Of a DNA stretch of 64,000 bases, positions 1 through 6,905 are shown in pieces. Source of the DNA: Pseudomonadota bacterium. GTDB taxonomy: Bacteria; Cyanobacteriota; Vampirovibrionia; Obscuribacterales; Obscuribacteraceae. Location of the stretch: NCBI GenBank assembly GCA_021325555.1, contig JAJPGY010000015.1, positions 47,306-111,305 of the forward strand, read 5' to 3'. The position numbers and the translations under genes were made by a program. The notes under the pieces were generated by a model, which was not told where the DNA came from, did no database searches, and saw nothing but the letters and a program-made list of their open reading frames with translations. Position 1 is the first letter of the stretch, and each line of letters begins with the position of its first letter.

Positions 1-711
1 GTGCCGGAGATCATGCAGGTGTCCGAGGATGTGGCCGCGGCCGTCGAGGGGGCCCTGGCCGCCGGGACGATTCCCATCACCATCGGCGGCGATCACAGCC
101 TGGCCATCGGCAGCATCGCCGGCGTGGCCAACTACTACCGCAAGCTCGACCAGACCTTTGGCCTCGTCTGGTTCGACGCCCACGGGGACATCAACACGCC
201 TGACACCACCGAAAGTGGCAACGTTCACGGCATGCCGTTTGCCGTTTCGCTCGGGCTCGGCGACGAGAGGCTGGTCAACCTCTGCGGCTTCGCCCCCAAG
301 GTGCCGGCCAAACGCTCCTCGCTGGTCGGCATCAGGGACCTCGACCCGCCCGAGCGCGACATGATCAACCGCACCGGCATTACCCCCTTCACGATCAGGG
401 ACATCGACCACCTGGGGATCGGGCGGGTGACGGATCTGGCGGTGGGCGCCGTCGGCGCCGACGTCTCGGGACTGCACCTGTCGTTCGACCTCGACGTCCT
501 CGATCCCGAGATCGCGCCCGGCGTAAGCACGCCCGCCCGCGGCGGCTTGAACTACCGGGAGATCCATCTGGCCCTTTCCCTGCTGGCCGAGTCGGGGATG
601 CTGCGCTCGATCGACATAGTCGAGCTCAACCCGGCCTTCGATATCCAGAACCGCACCGCCGAGCTCTCCGTGGAGCTCCTGCTCACCTGCCTGGGCAAAC
701 GGATCCTGTAG
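1..711 (+). CDS. rocF: Arginase (5' end outside window)
   Basis: Hydrolyses L-arginine to ornithine and urea in the cytoplasm. The visible 236 residues carry the ureohydrolase metal motifs GGDHS (residues 29-33), DAHGDIN and SFDLDVLDP. NVHGMPFAVSLG follows the second motif as in Bacillus-type RocF, and the ending LLLTCLGKRIL is also typical of arginase rather than agmatinase. Family members are about 300 residues, so roughly 60 N-terminal residues lie before base 1 and the GTG at base 1 is probably internal. The downstream lexA has its own promoter, so this gene probably ends its transcription unit. Confidence 0.9.
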   Translation: MPEIMQVSEDVAAAVEGALAAGTIPITIGGDHSLAIGSIAGVANYYRKLDQTFGLVWFDAHGDINTPDTTESGNVHGMPFAVSLGLGDERLVNLCGFAPKVPAKRSSLVGIRDLDPPERDMINRTGITPFTIRDIDHLGIGRVTDLAVGAVGADVSGLHLSFDLDVLDPEIAPGVSTPARGGLNYREIHLALSLLAESGMLRSIDIVELNPAFDIQNRTAELSVELLLTCLGKRIL

Positions 712-779
712 CCGGGCGAGCGCGTCCCGCCCGCCTGGCCGCGGCGCAGGTTCCAGGCGCCCGGGCCGGAAAAATCTGC

Positions 780-808
780 TGGACAAGCTCGCGGTCCGAT
801 ACTATACT
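780..808 (+). promoter_or_regulatory. lexA promoter (sigma70 type)
   Basis: A -35 TGGACA at 780-785 and a -10 TATACT at 803-808 are separated by 17 bp, 41 nt before the lexA ATG. An imperfect palindrome (TAC-N8-GTA with further internal pairing) covers the -10 box and the start site at about 805-818. It could be a LexA autoregulatory operator, but it matches no consensus I can name with certainty. Confidence 0.7.
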
Positions 809-848
809 TATGTATGTACCCGGTCCACGGCCACCAGGGAGTAATCCA

Positions 849-1502
849 ATGCCAGATTCAATCGATGCCCTGCCACCGCGACAGCGGGAGGTCTTGAGGC
901 TCATTGCCGCCATGGCCGAGGAAAACGGCTATCCGCCTACCCTGGCCGAGCTGGCTCAGGCGATGGGGCTGCGCAACCGCATGACCGTGCACCAGCACGT
1001 GGTGGCCCTGAAAAGGAAAGGGCTGGTTCACTGGGAGCCGGGGCTCAACCGCTCGTTGAAGGTAACAGGCGAGGCGCAGCAAGCTTTTGCCGCGGAGGAG
1101 GGGGAACACGAGGTCGCCGCCAGGCGTGGCGTGCCGATGGCCGGCACGATCGCCGCCGGGCGGCCGATCGACGCCATCGAGACCGACGAATATCTGGAGC
1201 TGGAGAGCCGTTACCAGGGCTCCGGCTGCTTCGCCCTCAAGGTGAAGGGCGACTCCATGATCGAGGATGGTATCTTCGACGGTGACTACGTCATCGTCAG
1301 GCCGGAGCCGTCCCCGAGGAACGGCGAGATCGTGGTCGCCCTCCTGCCAGACGGCTCGGCCACCCTGAAACGGTTGTACAAGGAGGGCGGGCGGTTCCGC
1401 CTGCAACCGGCCAACTCCGGGATGGAGCCCATCTACCTGTCCGCCAGCGAGGAGCTCAACGTGCAGGGGGTGGTCGTCGGTCTCTTCCGCAAATTCTCGT
1501 AG
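849..1502 (+). CDS. lexA: LexA repressor, SOS regulator
   Basis: Represses DNA-damage genes and cleaves itself when RecA is activated. The 217 residues comprise an N-terminal winged helix (about 1-72) and a C-terminal S24 peptidase-like latch. The cleavage bond is A98-G99 in VPMAGTIAAG. The catalytic serine is S136 in GDSM and the lysine is K174 in ATLKRL. I prefer the ATG at 849, because AGGGAG at 836-841 sits 7 nt upstream; an in-frame ATG at 810 lies within the promoter. The gene ends 12 bp from the convergent rqcH stop. Confidence 0.97.
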   Translation: MPDSIDALPPRQREVLRLIAAMAEENGYPPTLAELAQAMGLRNRMTVHQHVVALKRKGLVHWEPGLNRSLKVTGEAQQAFAAEEGEHEVAARRGVPMAGTIAAGRPIDAIETDEYLELESRYQGSGCFALKVKGDSMIEDGIFDGDYVIVRPEPSPRNGEIVVALLPDGSATLKRLYKEGGRFRLQPANSGMEPIYLSASEELNVQGVVVGLFRKFS

Positions 1503-1514
1503 CGGCCGGGACAA

Positions 1515-3284
1515 TCACCTTCCGGCCAACAGCCTCCTGAGCGGCTCGGGCATGGGCGCCGCCGTGTCCACCTCCAGCGTCCTCTCATTTTCGTAGCGCA
1601 CGACGCCCGGCTTCTGCTTGCCGGCCTTGCGCACGTAGCGGCACTGCGTGTAAACGACCCTCACCTTGCCGCCGGCTGAGCCCCTGGACAGCCTTGCCGC
1701 CGCCTGCGCCGCCTCGACAAGCGTGCTTGCCGGCGGTGGCGCGCCGGTGGAGGGCACCTTGATCAGCACGTGCGCCCCGCCGGACCCCAGAATGTGCATC
1801 CAGATGTCCTGCGGTTGCGCCACGTGCGAGATCAGCTCCTCGTTCTCCCGGCGATTGCGCCCCATGTAGATCGTCCAGCCATCCGATGAGGTCACGCTCA
1901 AGAGCCTGTGCTTGCTCTTTTTTTCCGGCCTCTGGGCGGCCCGCCGGGAAGGCACGGGCATCCGGGCGGGAAGGATGCTCTCCTTGAGCCGCTCGAGCGC
2001 CTCGGCCGTCGAGGCGGCCTCCACCTGCGCCAGCTTTCCGGCAACAGCCGCCAGCCGGGCGCCGGCCTCCTGCCGCGCTTGCCCGGCGGCGGCGCGTCGC
2101 GCCCGCGATTTGGCATAAAGCCTGTAGTAATGCTGGGCGTTCTGCGACGGGCTCAGGTTGGCATTGAGCGCCACCGTGATGCGGTGCCCGTCGCCCTTCA
2201 TGAGATCCTCGCACTCGAGTTGCCCTTGCCCGGCTTGGATCTCCGACAGGTGGGCAAGGATCAGGTCGCCGAGCTTCTTGTAATCGGCCTGCTCGCCGGC
2301 CTCCTCGAGATATCTGGCGGCCGCATCCAGGCGAGCGCGCAGCTTCTCCTGCTCCTGGCGCAGCTGCGCCCGCAGGCGCTCCTTCAAATGCTGGAAACGC
2401 TCCCGCTCCTCGTGCAGGCGGAAGTATTCCTCCGTCATGTCATTGGCGGAGGGAAACCTTTTCCAGAGCGCTTCGTCATCGGCGTCCGGCCACCAGGAGA
2501 TGACCGTGAAGCGGCTGAGATCGCTTCGCAAGGCCGCCCGCCCCTGCACTTCGCCGGCCAGCGAGGCGATGCGGCGCCAGATCTCATCGAGCGGCGGCTC
2601 GCCGTTGCCGGGCACGGCGGGCTTACAGGCAGCGACAATCTCCTCGGCCAGGTGCCGCCCCAGCCCGGCGAACGTGCCGACCAGCCACTCGTCCAGCGAA
2701 GCGCCGGCGGGGCGCAGTGCGCAGGCCGACTGGAACTCCCCGGCCGTCATCCTGAAGATGTTCTTTCTCTCCTGCGCCGGCGGGCGCGCATAGGGCAAGC
2801 CGGCCGCCACCTGGCGCTGCCTGCTCATCTCGGGCGTCACCACGTGCGAGGCGCCGAGGATCCGCCCGGATGCCCTGTCCCAGAAGATGAGATTGCTGTG
2901 CCGCCCCATGATCTCCGCGGTGAGCACCTTGTGCGACGCCGTGCCCAGATCGTCCGGGCAGGAAAAGGAGAGGTCGACTATCCGCTCGCCGGCCGGCTGT
3001 TCGACGCCCACGAGCGTGGCGCCCAGCAGGTGCTTGCGAAGCAGCATGCAGAATCCCGGCGGATTGCCGCGCCTGTCCGCGGCGGGCGTCATGTTGATCA
3101 GGCATATTCTGCCGAAGGAGGCGTGCGCCGACAGGAGAAGGTGGCTGATGCCGCTGCGCGAGCGCAGGGTTAATACCACCTCGTCGCGAGCCGCCTGCTG
3201 CACCTTGTCGACTTTCCTGTTCAACAAAAGCGGTCTGGCTTCCTGAAGCACCACCTTGATTGTCAGAGCATCGAATGGTTGCAT
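1515..3284 (-). CDS. rqcH: NFACT-family ribosome quality control protein (RqcH/Rqc2-like)
   Basis: RqcH binds stalled 50S subunits carrying peptidyl-tRNA and directs C-terminal alanine tailing. The 589-residue protein has an NFACT-N domain starting DALTIKVVLQEARPLL, a HhH-like centre, a long coiled coil (about residues 285-345) and a C-terminal NFACT-R (DUF814) domain with DIWMHILGSGGAHV and RYVRKAGKQKPG. The D-R pair that contacts Ala-tRNA in characterised RqcH appears as E100-R101 (GERIVDL). It is transcribed divergently from gmk and convergently with lexA. Older annotations call this family fibronectin-binding protein A, which would be misleading here. Confidence 0.9.
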   Translation of the reverse strand: MQPFDALTIKVVLQEARPLLLNRKVDKVQQAARDEVVLTLRSRSGISHLLLSAHASFGRICLINMTPAADRRGNPPGFCMLLRKHLLGATLVGVEQPAGERIVDLSFSCPDDLGTASHKVLTAEIMGRHSNLIFWDRASGRILGASHVVTPEMSRQRQVAAGLPYARPPAQERKNIFRMTAGEFQSACALRPAGASLDEWLVGTFAGLGRHLAEEIVAACKPAVPGNGEPPLDEIWRRIASLAGEVQGRAALRSDLSRFTVISWWPDADDEALWKRFPSANDMTEEYFRLHEERERFQHLKERLRAQLRQEQEKLRARLDAAARYLEEAGEQADYKKLGDLILAHLSEIQAGQGQLECEDLMKGDGHRITVALNANLSPSQNAQHYYRLYAKSRARRAAAGQARQEAGARLAAVAGKLAQVEAASTAEALERLKESILPARMPVPSRRAAQRPEKKSKHRLLSVTSSDGWTIYMGRNRRENEELISHVAQPQDIWMHILGSGGAHVLIKVPSTGAPPPASTLVEAAQAAARLSRGSAGGKVRVVYTQCRYVRKAGKQKPGVVRYENERTLEVDTAAPMPEPLRRLLAGR

Positions 3285-3327
3285 GGCCGCCGTCGCTCAG
3301 GTTTAATAGTAAGCACTTTTTCGGACC

Positions 3328-3371
3328 GAGCTTGTAGTGGCCCGCCCCCTGTTACTGATCCTAACAAGCTC
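3328..3371. promoter_or_regulatory. Inverted repeat between rqcH and gmk
   Basis: GAGCTTGT (3328-3335) and ACAAGCTC (3364-3371) are perfect 8-bp inverted arms 28 nt apart in the divergent rqcH/gmk intergenic region. They could be an operator for either gene or a stem in the gmk leader. No convincing -35/-10 pair was found nearby. Confidence 0.35.
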
Positions 3372-3437
3372 ACCGTGAACTCGAAGCTGGCAGCGGTGCG
3401 ATTTGGCGTAAGCAGGTAGTTGACTACGGAAAACCCC

Positions 3438-4082
3438 ATGACAGAAAACGGCAGCCGCCTGGATGCCGGTCTCCAGGCAGAGGTGAGGCCGGACCGGTCG
3501 GGACCGGCCGGCAACGTGATCGTGATTACCGGACCGTCGGGGGTCGGTAAAGGGACCGTGGTGGAGAAGCTCGTGCAGCGGGTGCCGCACCTTGTGCGTT
3601 CGGTCTCCGTCACCACCAGGTCGATGCGCCCGGGCGAGAAAGAAGGCCGCGACTATTTCTTCGTCAGCCCGCAGGAGTTCGAGCGCCGGAAAGCGGAGGG
3701 ATCGCTGCTCGAATCGGCCGAGTTCGCCGGCTGCCAGTACGGGACGCCGCGTGCCTGGGTCGAGGAACGCCTGCGCGGACAGGACGACGTCCTTCTGGTG
3801 ATCGAGGTGCAGGGGGCCATGCAGGTTCGCCAGCGCATGCCGGAGGCGGTGCTGGTCTTTCTGTCGCCGCCGTCGCTTGCCGAGCTGGAAGCAAGGCTTA
3901 CCGGGCGCGGCACCGAGGGGCCGGAGAAGATCGCGCTGCGCCTGGACAAGGCCCGCCAGGAGCTGGCAGAGCGGCGCCACTTTCACTATGAAGTAGTTAA
4001 TGACGATCTTGACGCGGCGGTCGATAATCTGGCGCATATAATATATGCTGAGAGGCTGAGGATCAGAAATTCCGCACGGTGA
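3438..4082 (+). CDS. gmk: Guanylate kinase
   Basis: Phosphorylates GMP (and dGMP) to GDP with ATP in the cytoplasm. Counted from the ATG at 3438, the P-loop GPSGVGKGT lies at residues 32-40. It is followed by the GMP-binding SVTTRSMRPGEKEGRDY and the lid arginines. A TTG 18 nt upstream (3420), preceded by AGGT, is an alternative start; the extra N-terminal residues before the P-loop are not conserved in either case. It is followed 9 bp later by rpoZ, a pairing common in bacteria. Confidence 0.96.
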   Translation: MTENGSRLDAGLQAEVRPDRSGPAGNVIVITGPSGVGKGTVVEKLVQRVPHLVRSVSVTTRSMRPGEKEGRDYFFVSPQEFERRKAEGSLLESAEFAGCQYGTPRAWVEERLRGQDDVLLVIEVQGAMQVRQRMPEAVLVFLSPPSLAELEARLTGRGTEGPEKIALRLDKARQELAERRHFHYEVVNDDLDAAVDNLAHIIYAERLRIRNSAR

Positions 4083-4091
4083 ACGACTTAA

Positions 4092-4304
4092 ATGAGCACG
4101 ACTAGAACGTTAGACCAGTTGCTGGAGAAGCACCCGAACCGCTACGAGCTGGTTTTGAAGGTGGCCCAGCGCGCCAAGCAGATCAAGAACGAGACGCGCG
4201 ATCAACAGAAAGCGACCAACGCCGTCATTCAGGCGTTGCAGATGGTTGCCGCCGAAGGGGACGGGACAATCCTCATCTCCTCCTCTGATTACAAGCTGTA
4301 TTGA
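4092..4304 (+). CDS. rpoZ: RNA polymerase omega subunit
   Basis: Assists assembly and stability of RNA polymerase by wrapping the C-terminus of beta-prime. The 70-residue protein has the family core NRYELVLKVAQRAKQI and a conserved N-A-hydrophobic segment (TNAVIQAL). It lies 9 bp after gmk and is presumably cotranscribed. The length is normal for omega. Confidence 0.88.
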   Translation: MSTTRTLDQLLEKHPNRYELVLKVAQRAKQIKNETRDQQKATNAVIQALQMVAAEGDGTILISSSDYKLY

Positions 4305-4439
4305 TCGTTCACAAAACTTCGTATTCACCCCATTAAAGTCGGCTAAAATCCGTGGATCAGCCGAACGGGCCATTGCCATCCCTGGAAGAAATAATTAAAC
4401 TCTTGTACTGGAAGATCGGTACAGGAGCAAGCGACGACG

Positions 4440-4649
4440 ATGGATTTCTGGTCGATTGCGCTAATTCTGGCTTTCCTGGCGGGGATCATGGGATGGACCA
4501 TGACGCCGTTCACCAACGCGGTGCTATGGTACTGCGACTGGCGCGACGGCATCGACATCAACTGGGGCATGGACACCGTCTTCAGCATCGCCGTGCCGTT
4601 TGCCTGGATCTTCGCCATATTCGAGATTGTATTGCTCTACTGCAAGTAG
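4440..4649 (+). CDS. Small membrane protein of unknown function
   Basis: The 69-residue product has two hydrophobic segments (about residues 3-30 and 46-67) separated by a polar WYCDWRDGIDINWG loop, as expected for a two-pass inner-membrane protein. AGGAG at 4423-4427 precedes the ATG by 12 nt. I do not recognise the family. Its last 126 bp overlap antisense the 3' end of dus, so at least one of the two termini is under dual coding constraint. Confidence 0.6.
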   Translation: MDFWSIALILAFLAGIMGWTMTPFTNAVLWYCDWRDGIDINWGMDTVFSIAVPFAWIFAIFEIVLLYCK

Positions 4650-5639
4650 GAAGCGCCGCCTTCCCTCGCTGCCGCCCACCTGCCAGGCCAGCTCGGCGAT
4701 GATCTCGGCTGCCTGACCGGCGCCGGTTAGCTGGGTCAGCCGCGCCCGGTAGGGCGCCGAGCCGGGGATGCCTTTGGTGTAGTGGGTCAGGTGCCGTCGC
4801 GACTCGTTGGTCCCCACCCGCACGCCCTTATAGGCGATGAGCCGAAGGCAGTGCCGGTAGGCCGTTACCAGCCGCTCCACCTCATCCGGCGGCTCGCCGG
4901 CGTTGCCGGTGGCCAGCAGCCGCGAGATGCGCGCGATAAGCCAGGGGTTGCCGAGCGTCCCCCGCGCCACCGCCACGCCGTCGCAGCCGGTGGTCTCGAG
5001 CAGCCTCACGGCATCCTCCGGCTCGAACACATCGCCGTTGCCGAAGACGGGGATCGACAGCGCCCGTTTCACCCTGCCGATGAACTGCCAGTCCGCCTTT
5101 CCCGAGTAGAGCTGCTGCCTGGTGCGCCCGTGGACGGTGACCGCGTTCACCCCGGCCTCCTCGAGCATCTGCCCGAAGCTGACCGCGGTGCGCGTCTGGT
5201 CGTCCCAACCGAGGCGGAACTTGACGGTAAGCGGGATCGAGATTGCCGCCCGCACGGCCCGGACGATCTCCCGGGCCAGCTCGGGCTCGCGCATCAGGGC
5301 GCAGCCGTCCTTGCCCCGGGTGATCTTCGGCACCGGGCAGCCCATGTTGATGTCCACGAAATCGGCGCCGCGCCGCTCGGCCATGACGGCCGCCTGGGCC
5401 ATCACATCGGGCTCGTGGCCGAAGATCTGGATGCCTATGGGCCGCTCGCTTTCGGACAGATCCATGAGCCTCGTCTCGGGCCGGTTCATGAGAGCCCGGC
5501 TGGACACCATCTCGGTGGCGAGCAGGCAGCCGGGATCGACCTGGCGCACGATGCCCCGGAAGACGATGTCCGTCACCCCGGCCATCGGCGGGACGTAAAC
5601 CGGGCTTGTAACCTTGAGCGATCCAATATGAACGGTCAT
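4524..5639 (-). CDS. dus: tRNA-dihydrouridine synthase
   Basis: FMN- and NADPH-dependent reduction of uridine to dihydrouridine in tRNA D-loops. The 371-residue TIM-barrel protein shows PPMAGVTDIVFR near the N-terminus, the catalytic C101 in DINMGCPVPKI, VKFRLGWDD and VHGRTRQQLYSGKADW. The ATG at 5639 begins the conserved region, although the frame is open well upstream. No Shine-Dalgarno is seen; a -10-like TAAACT 8 nt before the ATG suggests a leaderless mRNA. The last 35 or so residues are Asp/Val/Pro-rich and unlike other Dus proteins. They are the antisense of the small membrane protein gene, so they are probably an unconserved tail. Confidence 0.93.
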   Translation of the reverse strand: MTVHIGSLKVTSPVYVPPMAGVTDIVFRGIVRQVDPGCLLATEMVSSRALMNRPETRLMDLSESERPIGIQIFGHEPDVMAQAAVMAERRGADFVDINMGCPVPKITRGKDGCALMREPELAREIVRAVRAAISIPLTVKFRLGWDDQTRTAVSFGQMLEEAGVNAVTVHGRTRQQLYSGKADWQFIGRVKRALSIPVFGNGDVFEPEDAVRLLETTGCDGVAVARGTLGNPWLIARISRLLATGNAGEPPDEVERLVTAYRHCLRLIAYKGVRVGTNESRRHLTHYTKGIPGSAPYRARLTQLTGAGQAAEIIAELAWQVGGSEGRRRFLLAVEQYNLEYGEDPGKRHGDAEDGVHAPVDVDAVAPVAVP

Positions 5640-5647
5640 AAGTAATG

Positions 5648-5676
5648 AGTTTACAAGAAGAGCGCCGCCCAGCCAA
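5648..5676 (-). promoter_or_regulatory. dus promoter, apparently leaderless
   Basis: Read on the minus strand, TTGGCT (5671-5676) and TAAACT (5648-5653) are spaced by 17 bp. The -10 box ends 8 nt before the dus ATG, so transcription would start at or next to the start codon. No ribosome-binding site is present. Confidence 0.5.
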
Positions 5677-5791
5677 CCACAACCCGCGCAAGGGGGCCTC
5701 GCCTGCGCCGGCGCCGCGCAAGGAGGTTTGTGGCCCCGATCCGCGTTGCAGGATCTACAATATCTGGCAGGCTTACCGGAGGGACGCTTGG

Positions 5792-6157
5792 ATGTCCAAG
5801 TTCGACTGGATGTACGATCGCCGTGGCTGAAAGACTTGCGGGCGGGCCCGGGAGTTTCTTGGGCGAAACAAGGTGGATGTGGCTCAAATCGTCGACGCGA
5901 GAAAAACGCCGATGGGCCGTTCAGAGGCGCTGGCGCTGGCCGGACAAGCGGACGAGCTCTACGTCGCAAAGGGAGCCAGCGTGCTGCACGTCGATCTTGC
6001 CCGGAGCCGGCCGAGCGACGACGAGATTGTCGATCTCATGCTCGGGCCGACCGGCAACCTTCGGGCGCCAACGGTCAGGCGCGGCCGGACCCTCATCGTC
6101 GGGTTCGACGAGCAATCGTACAAGAGCGTTGCCGGCTTAATCGCCTCCCGGAGGTAA
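5792..6157 (+). CDS. ArsC-family thioredoxin-fold selenoprotein (TGA = Sec)
   Basis: Conventional gene calling breaks this gene at the in-frame TGA at 5828-5830. Reading the TGA as selenocysteine gives a continuous 121-residue protein beginning MSKFDWMYDRRG-U-KTCGRAREFL. A U13-x-x-C16 redox motif thus stands where ArsC/Spx-like proteins have Cys. After the TGA the sequence remains in frame and family-like (VDARKTPMG, then LMLGPTGNLRAPTVRRG and VGFDEQSY). GGAGGGA at 5778-5784 sits 7 nt before the ATG. A hairpin follows the TGA at bSECIS distance. The shape matches the known group of ArsC-like (seleno)proteins; its substrate is not established, and a thiol/selenol oxidoreductase role is inferred. 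Without recoding, only a 12-residue peptide would be made from this start. Confidence 0.87.
5828..5872 (+). promoter_or_regulatory. Sec codon and candidate bacterial SECIS element
   Basis: TGA occupies 5828-5830. A 7-bp stem pairs GCCCGGG (5846-5852) with CUUGGGC (5858-5864), including two G-U pairs, and closes a 5-nt AGUUU loop. The loop starts 22 nt after the TGA and has G at its second position, as expected of bacterial SECIS loops read by SelB. CUUG (5835-5838) and CAAG (5869-5872) can extend the lower stem across an internal loop. Confidence 0.65.
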
Positions 6158-6181
6158 TGCGCTCGATGCGCGGTCAAAATC

Positions 6182-6197
6182 CCCCCTGCTCAGGGGG
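6182..6197 (+). other. Small GC hairpin before the receiver gene
   Basis: CCCCCT (6182-6187) pairs with AGGGGG (6192-6197) around a GCTC loop, between the selenoprotein stop and the next start. No U-tract follows, so it is not an obvious terminator. It could shield or stabilise the mRNA. Confidence 0.35.
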
Positions 6198-6213
6198 TCC
6201 GGCGAGGTAACCG

Positions 6214-6582
6214 ATGGCCAGGATCCTGCTTGTTGAAGACGATTTGGACCTCTCCGACACCCTCAAGGATTGGCTCGAGTGCAGCGAGCACACGGTCGAC
6301 ACCGCCTATTCCGGGCCGGAAGCGCTCGACAAGATGCAGGCAGGCAGGTACGACGTCATCGTTCTCGACTGGCAGCTTCCCGTAATGGCCGGCCCGGAGG
6401 TGGTCCGCCGTTATCGCTCGGGCGGCGGCAAGGATCGGGTGCTGATGCTCACCGGCAACCGGGAGGCCGGCTCCAGGGACGCCGGGCTGTCAGCCGGCGC
6501 CGACGACTACCTGCCCAAGCCGTTCAACCTGGATCAGCTGAGCGAGCGCCTGCGTTCCATCCTCGAGCGCGACTGGCAGTGA
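6214..6582 (+). CDS. Single-domain response regulator
   Basis: The 122-residue protein is a bare CheY-type receiver domain with no output domain. It has the acidic pair E8-D9-D10, the phosphoacceptor D52 in VIVLDWQLP, T80 and K102 in DYLPKPF. GAGG at 6204-6207 gives a good ribosome-binding site. It probably relays phosphate within a phosphorelay. The histidine kinase at 6906 and the Hpt-containing protein at 9159 on the same strand are natural partners, but this is inferred from position only. Confidence 0.92.
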   Translation: MARILLVEDDLDLSDTLKDWLECSEHTVDTAYSGPEALDKMQAGRYDVIVLDWQLPVMAGPEVVRRYRSGGGKDRVLMLTGNREAGSRDAGLSAGADDYLPKPFNLDQLSERLRSILERDWQ

Positions 6583-6905
6583 GCATAGTTTCCGCACGAT
6601 GCTATTTCAGCAGCCCGGCCGGGTCGGCGGCCAGCCCTGTCTCCGGTGCCGCGCCTGCGGGATGACCGGCACGCTGCCTTCAGGCAGAGCACCACCACGA
6701 CCGGTGGCTCTGTCCCCGCAAGTGGTGGCAGGCGCGGCTGCCGTCCCGGCGCGGGCGAAGGCGCAGGATCCGCGCCCGGCCTGGTGAAGCAGGCCTCAAG
6801 AGTAAAATGGCGGGGACGACGGCTGAGGCAAAATGGCCGCGGCGGGGCTGGCGCCGGCAGCCCGGGTATAAAGGAGCGGGTACCCGCAAGCTTCTCCCAA
6901 CAGGA
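6583..6905 (+). other. 323-bp intergenic region with three adjacent hairpins
   Basis: No convincing gene is seen. Three consecutive stems occur. GTGCCG (6646-6651) pairs with CGGCAC (6667-6672). CTGCC (6674-6678) pairs with GGCAG (6683-6687) around a TTCA loop. AGAGC plus CACC (6686-6696, with a 2-nt bulge) pairs with GGTGGCTCT (6703-6711). This is the longest gap in the window and would form the kinase leader if transcription enters from upstream. The kinase frame is open back to an ATG at 6807, so part may be coding. I could not assign it to a riboswitch class. Confidence 0.4.

Noticed and set aside
5645..5830. A 61-codon plus-strand frame ending at TGA 5830 as an independent gene
   Set aside because: It overlaps the dus promoter, has no ribosome-binding site at its start, and its last 12 codons are the N-terminus of the selenoprotein.
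6583..6905. c-di-GMP or cobalamin riboswitch upstream of the kinase
   Set aside because: No class-defining conserved boxes could be matched; only generic hairpins are seen.
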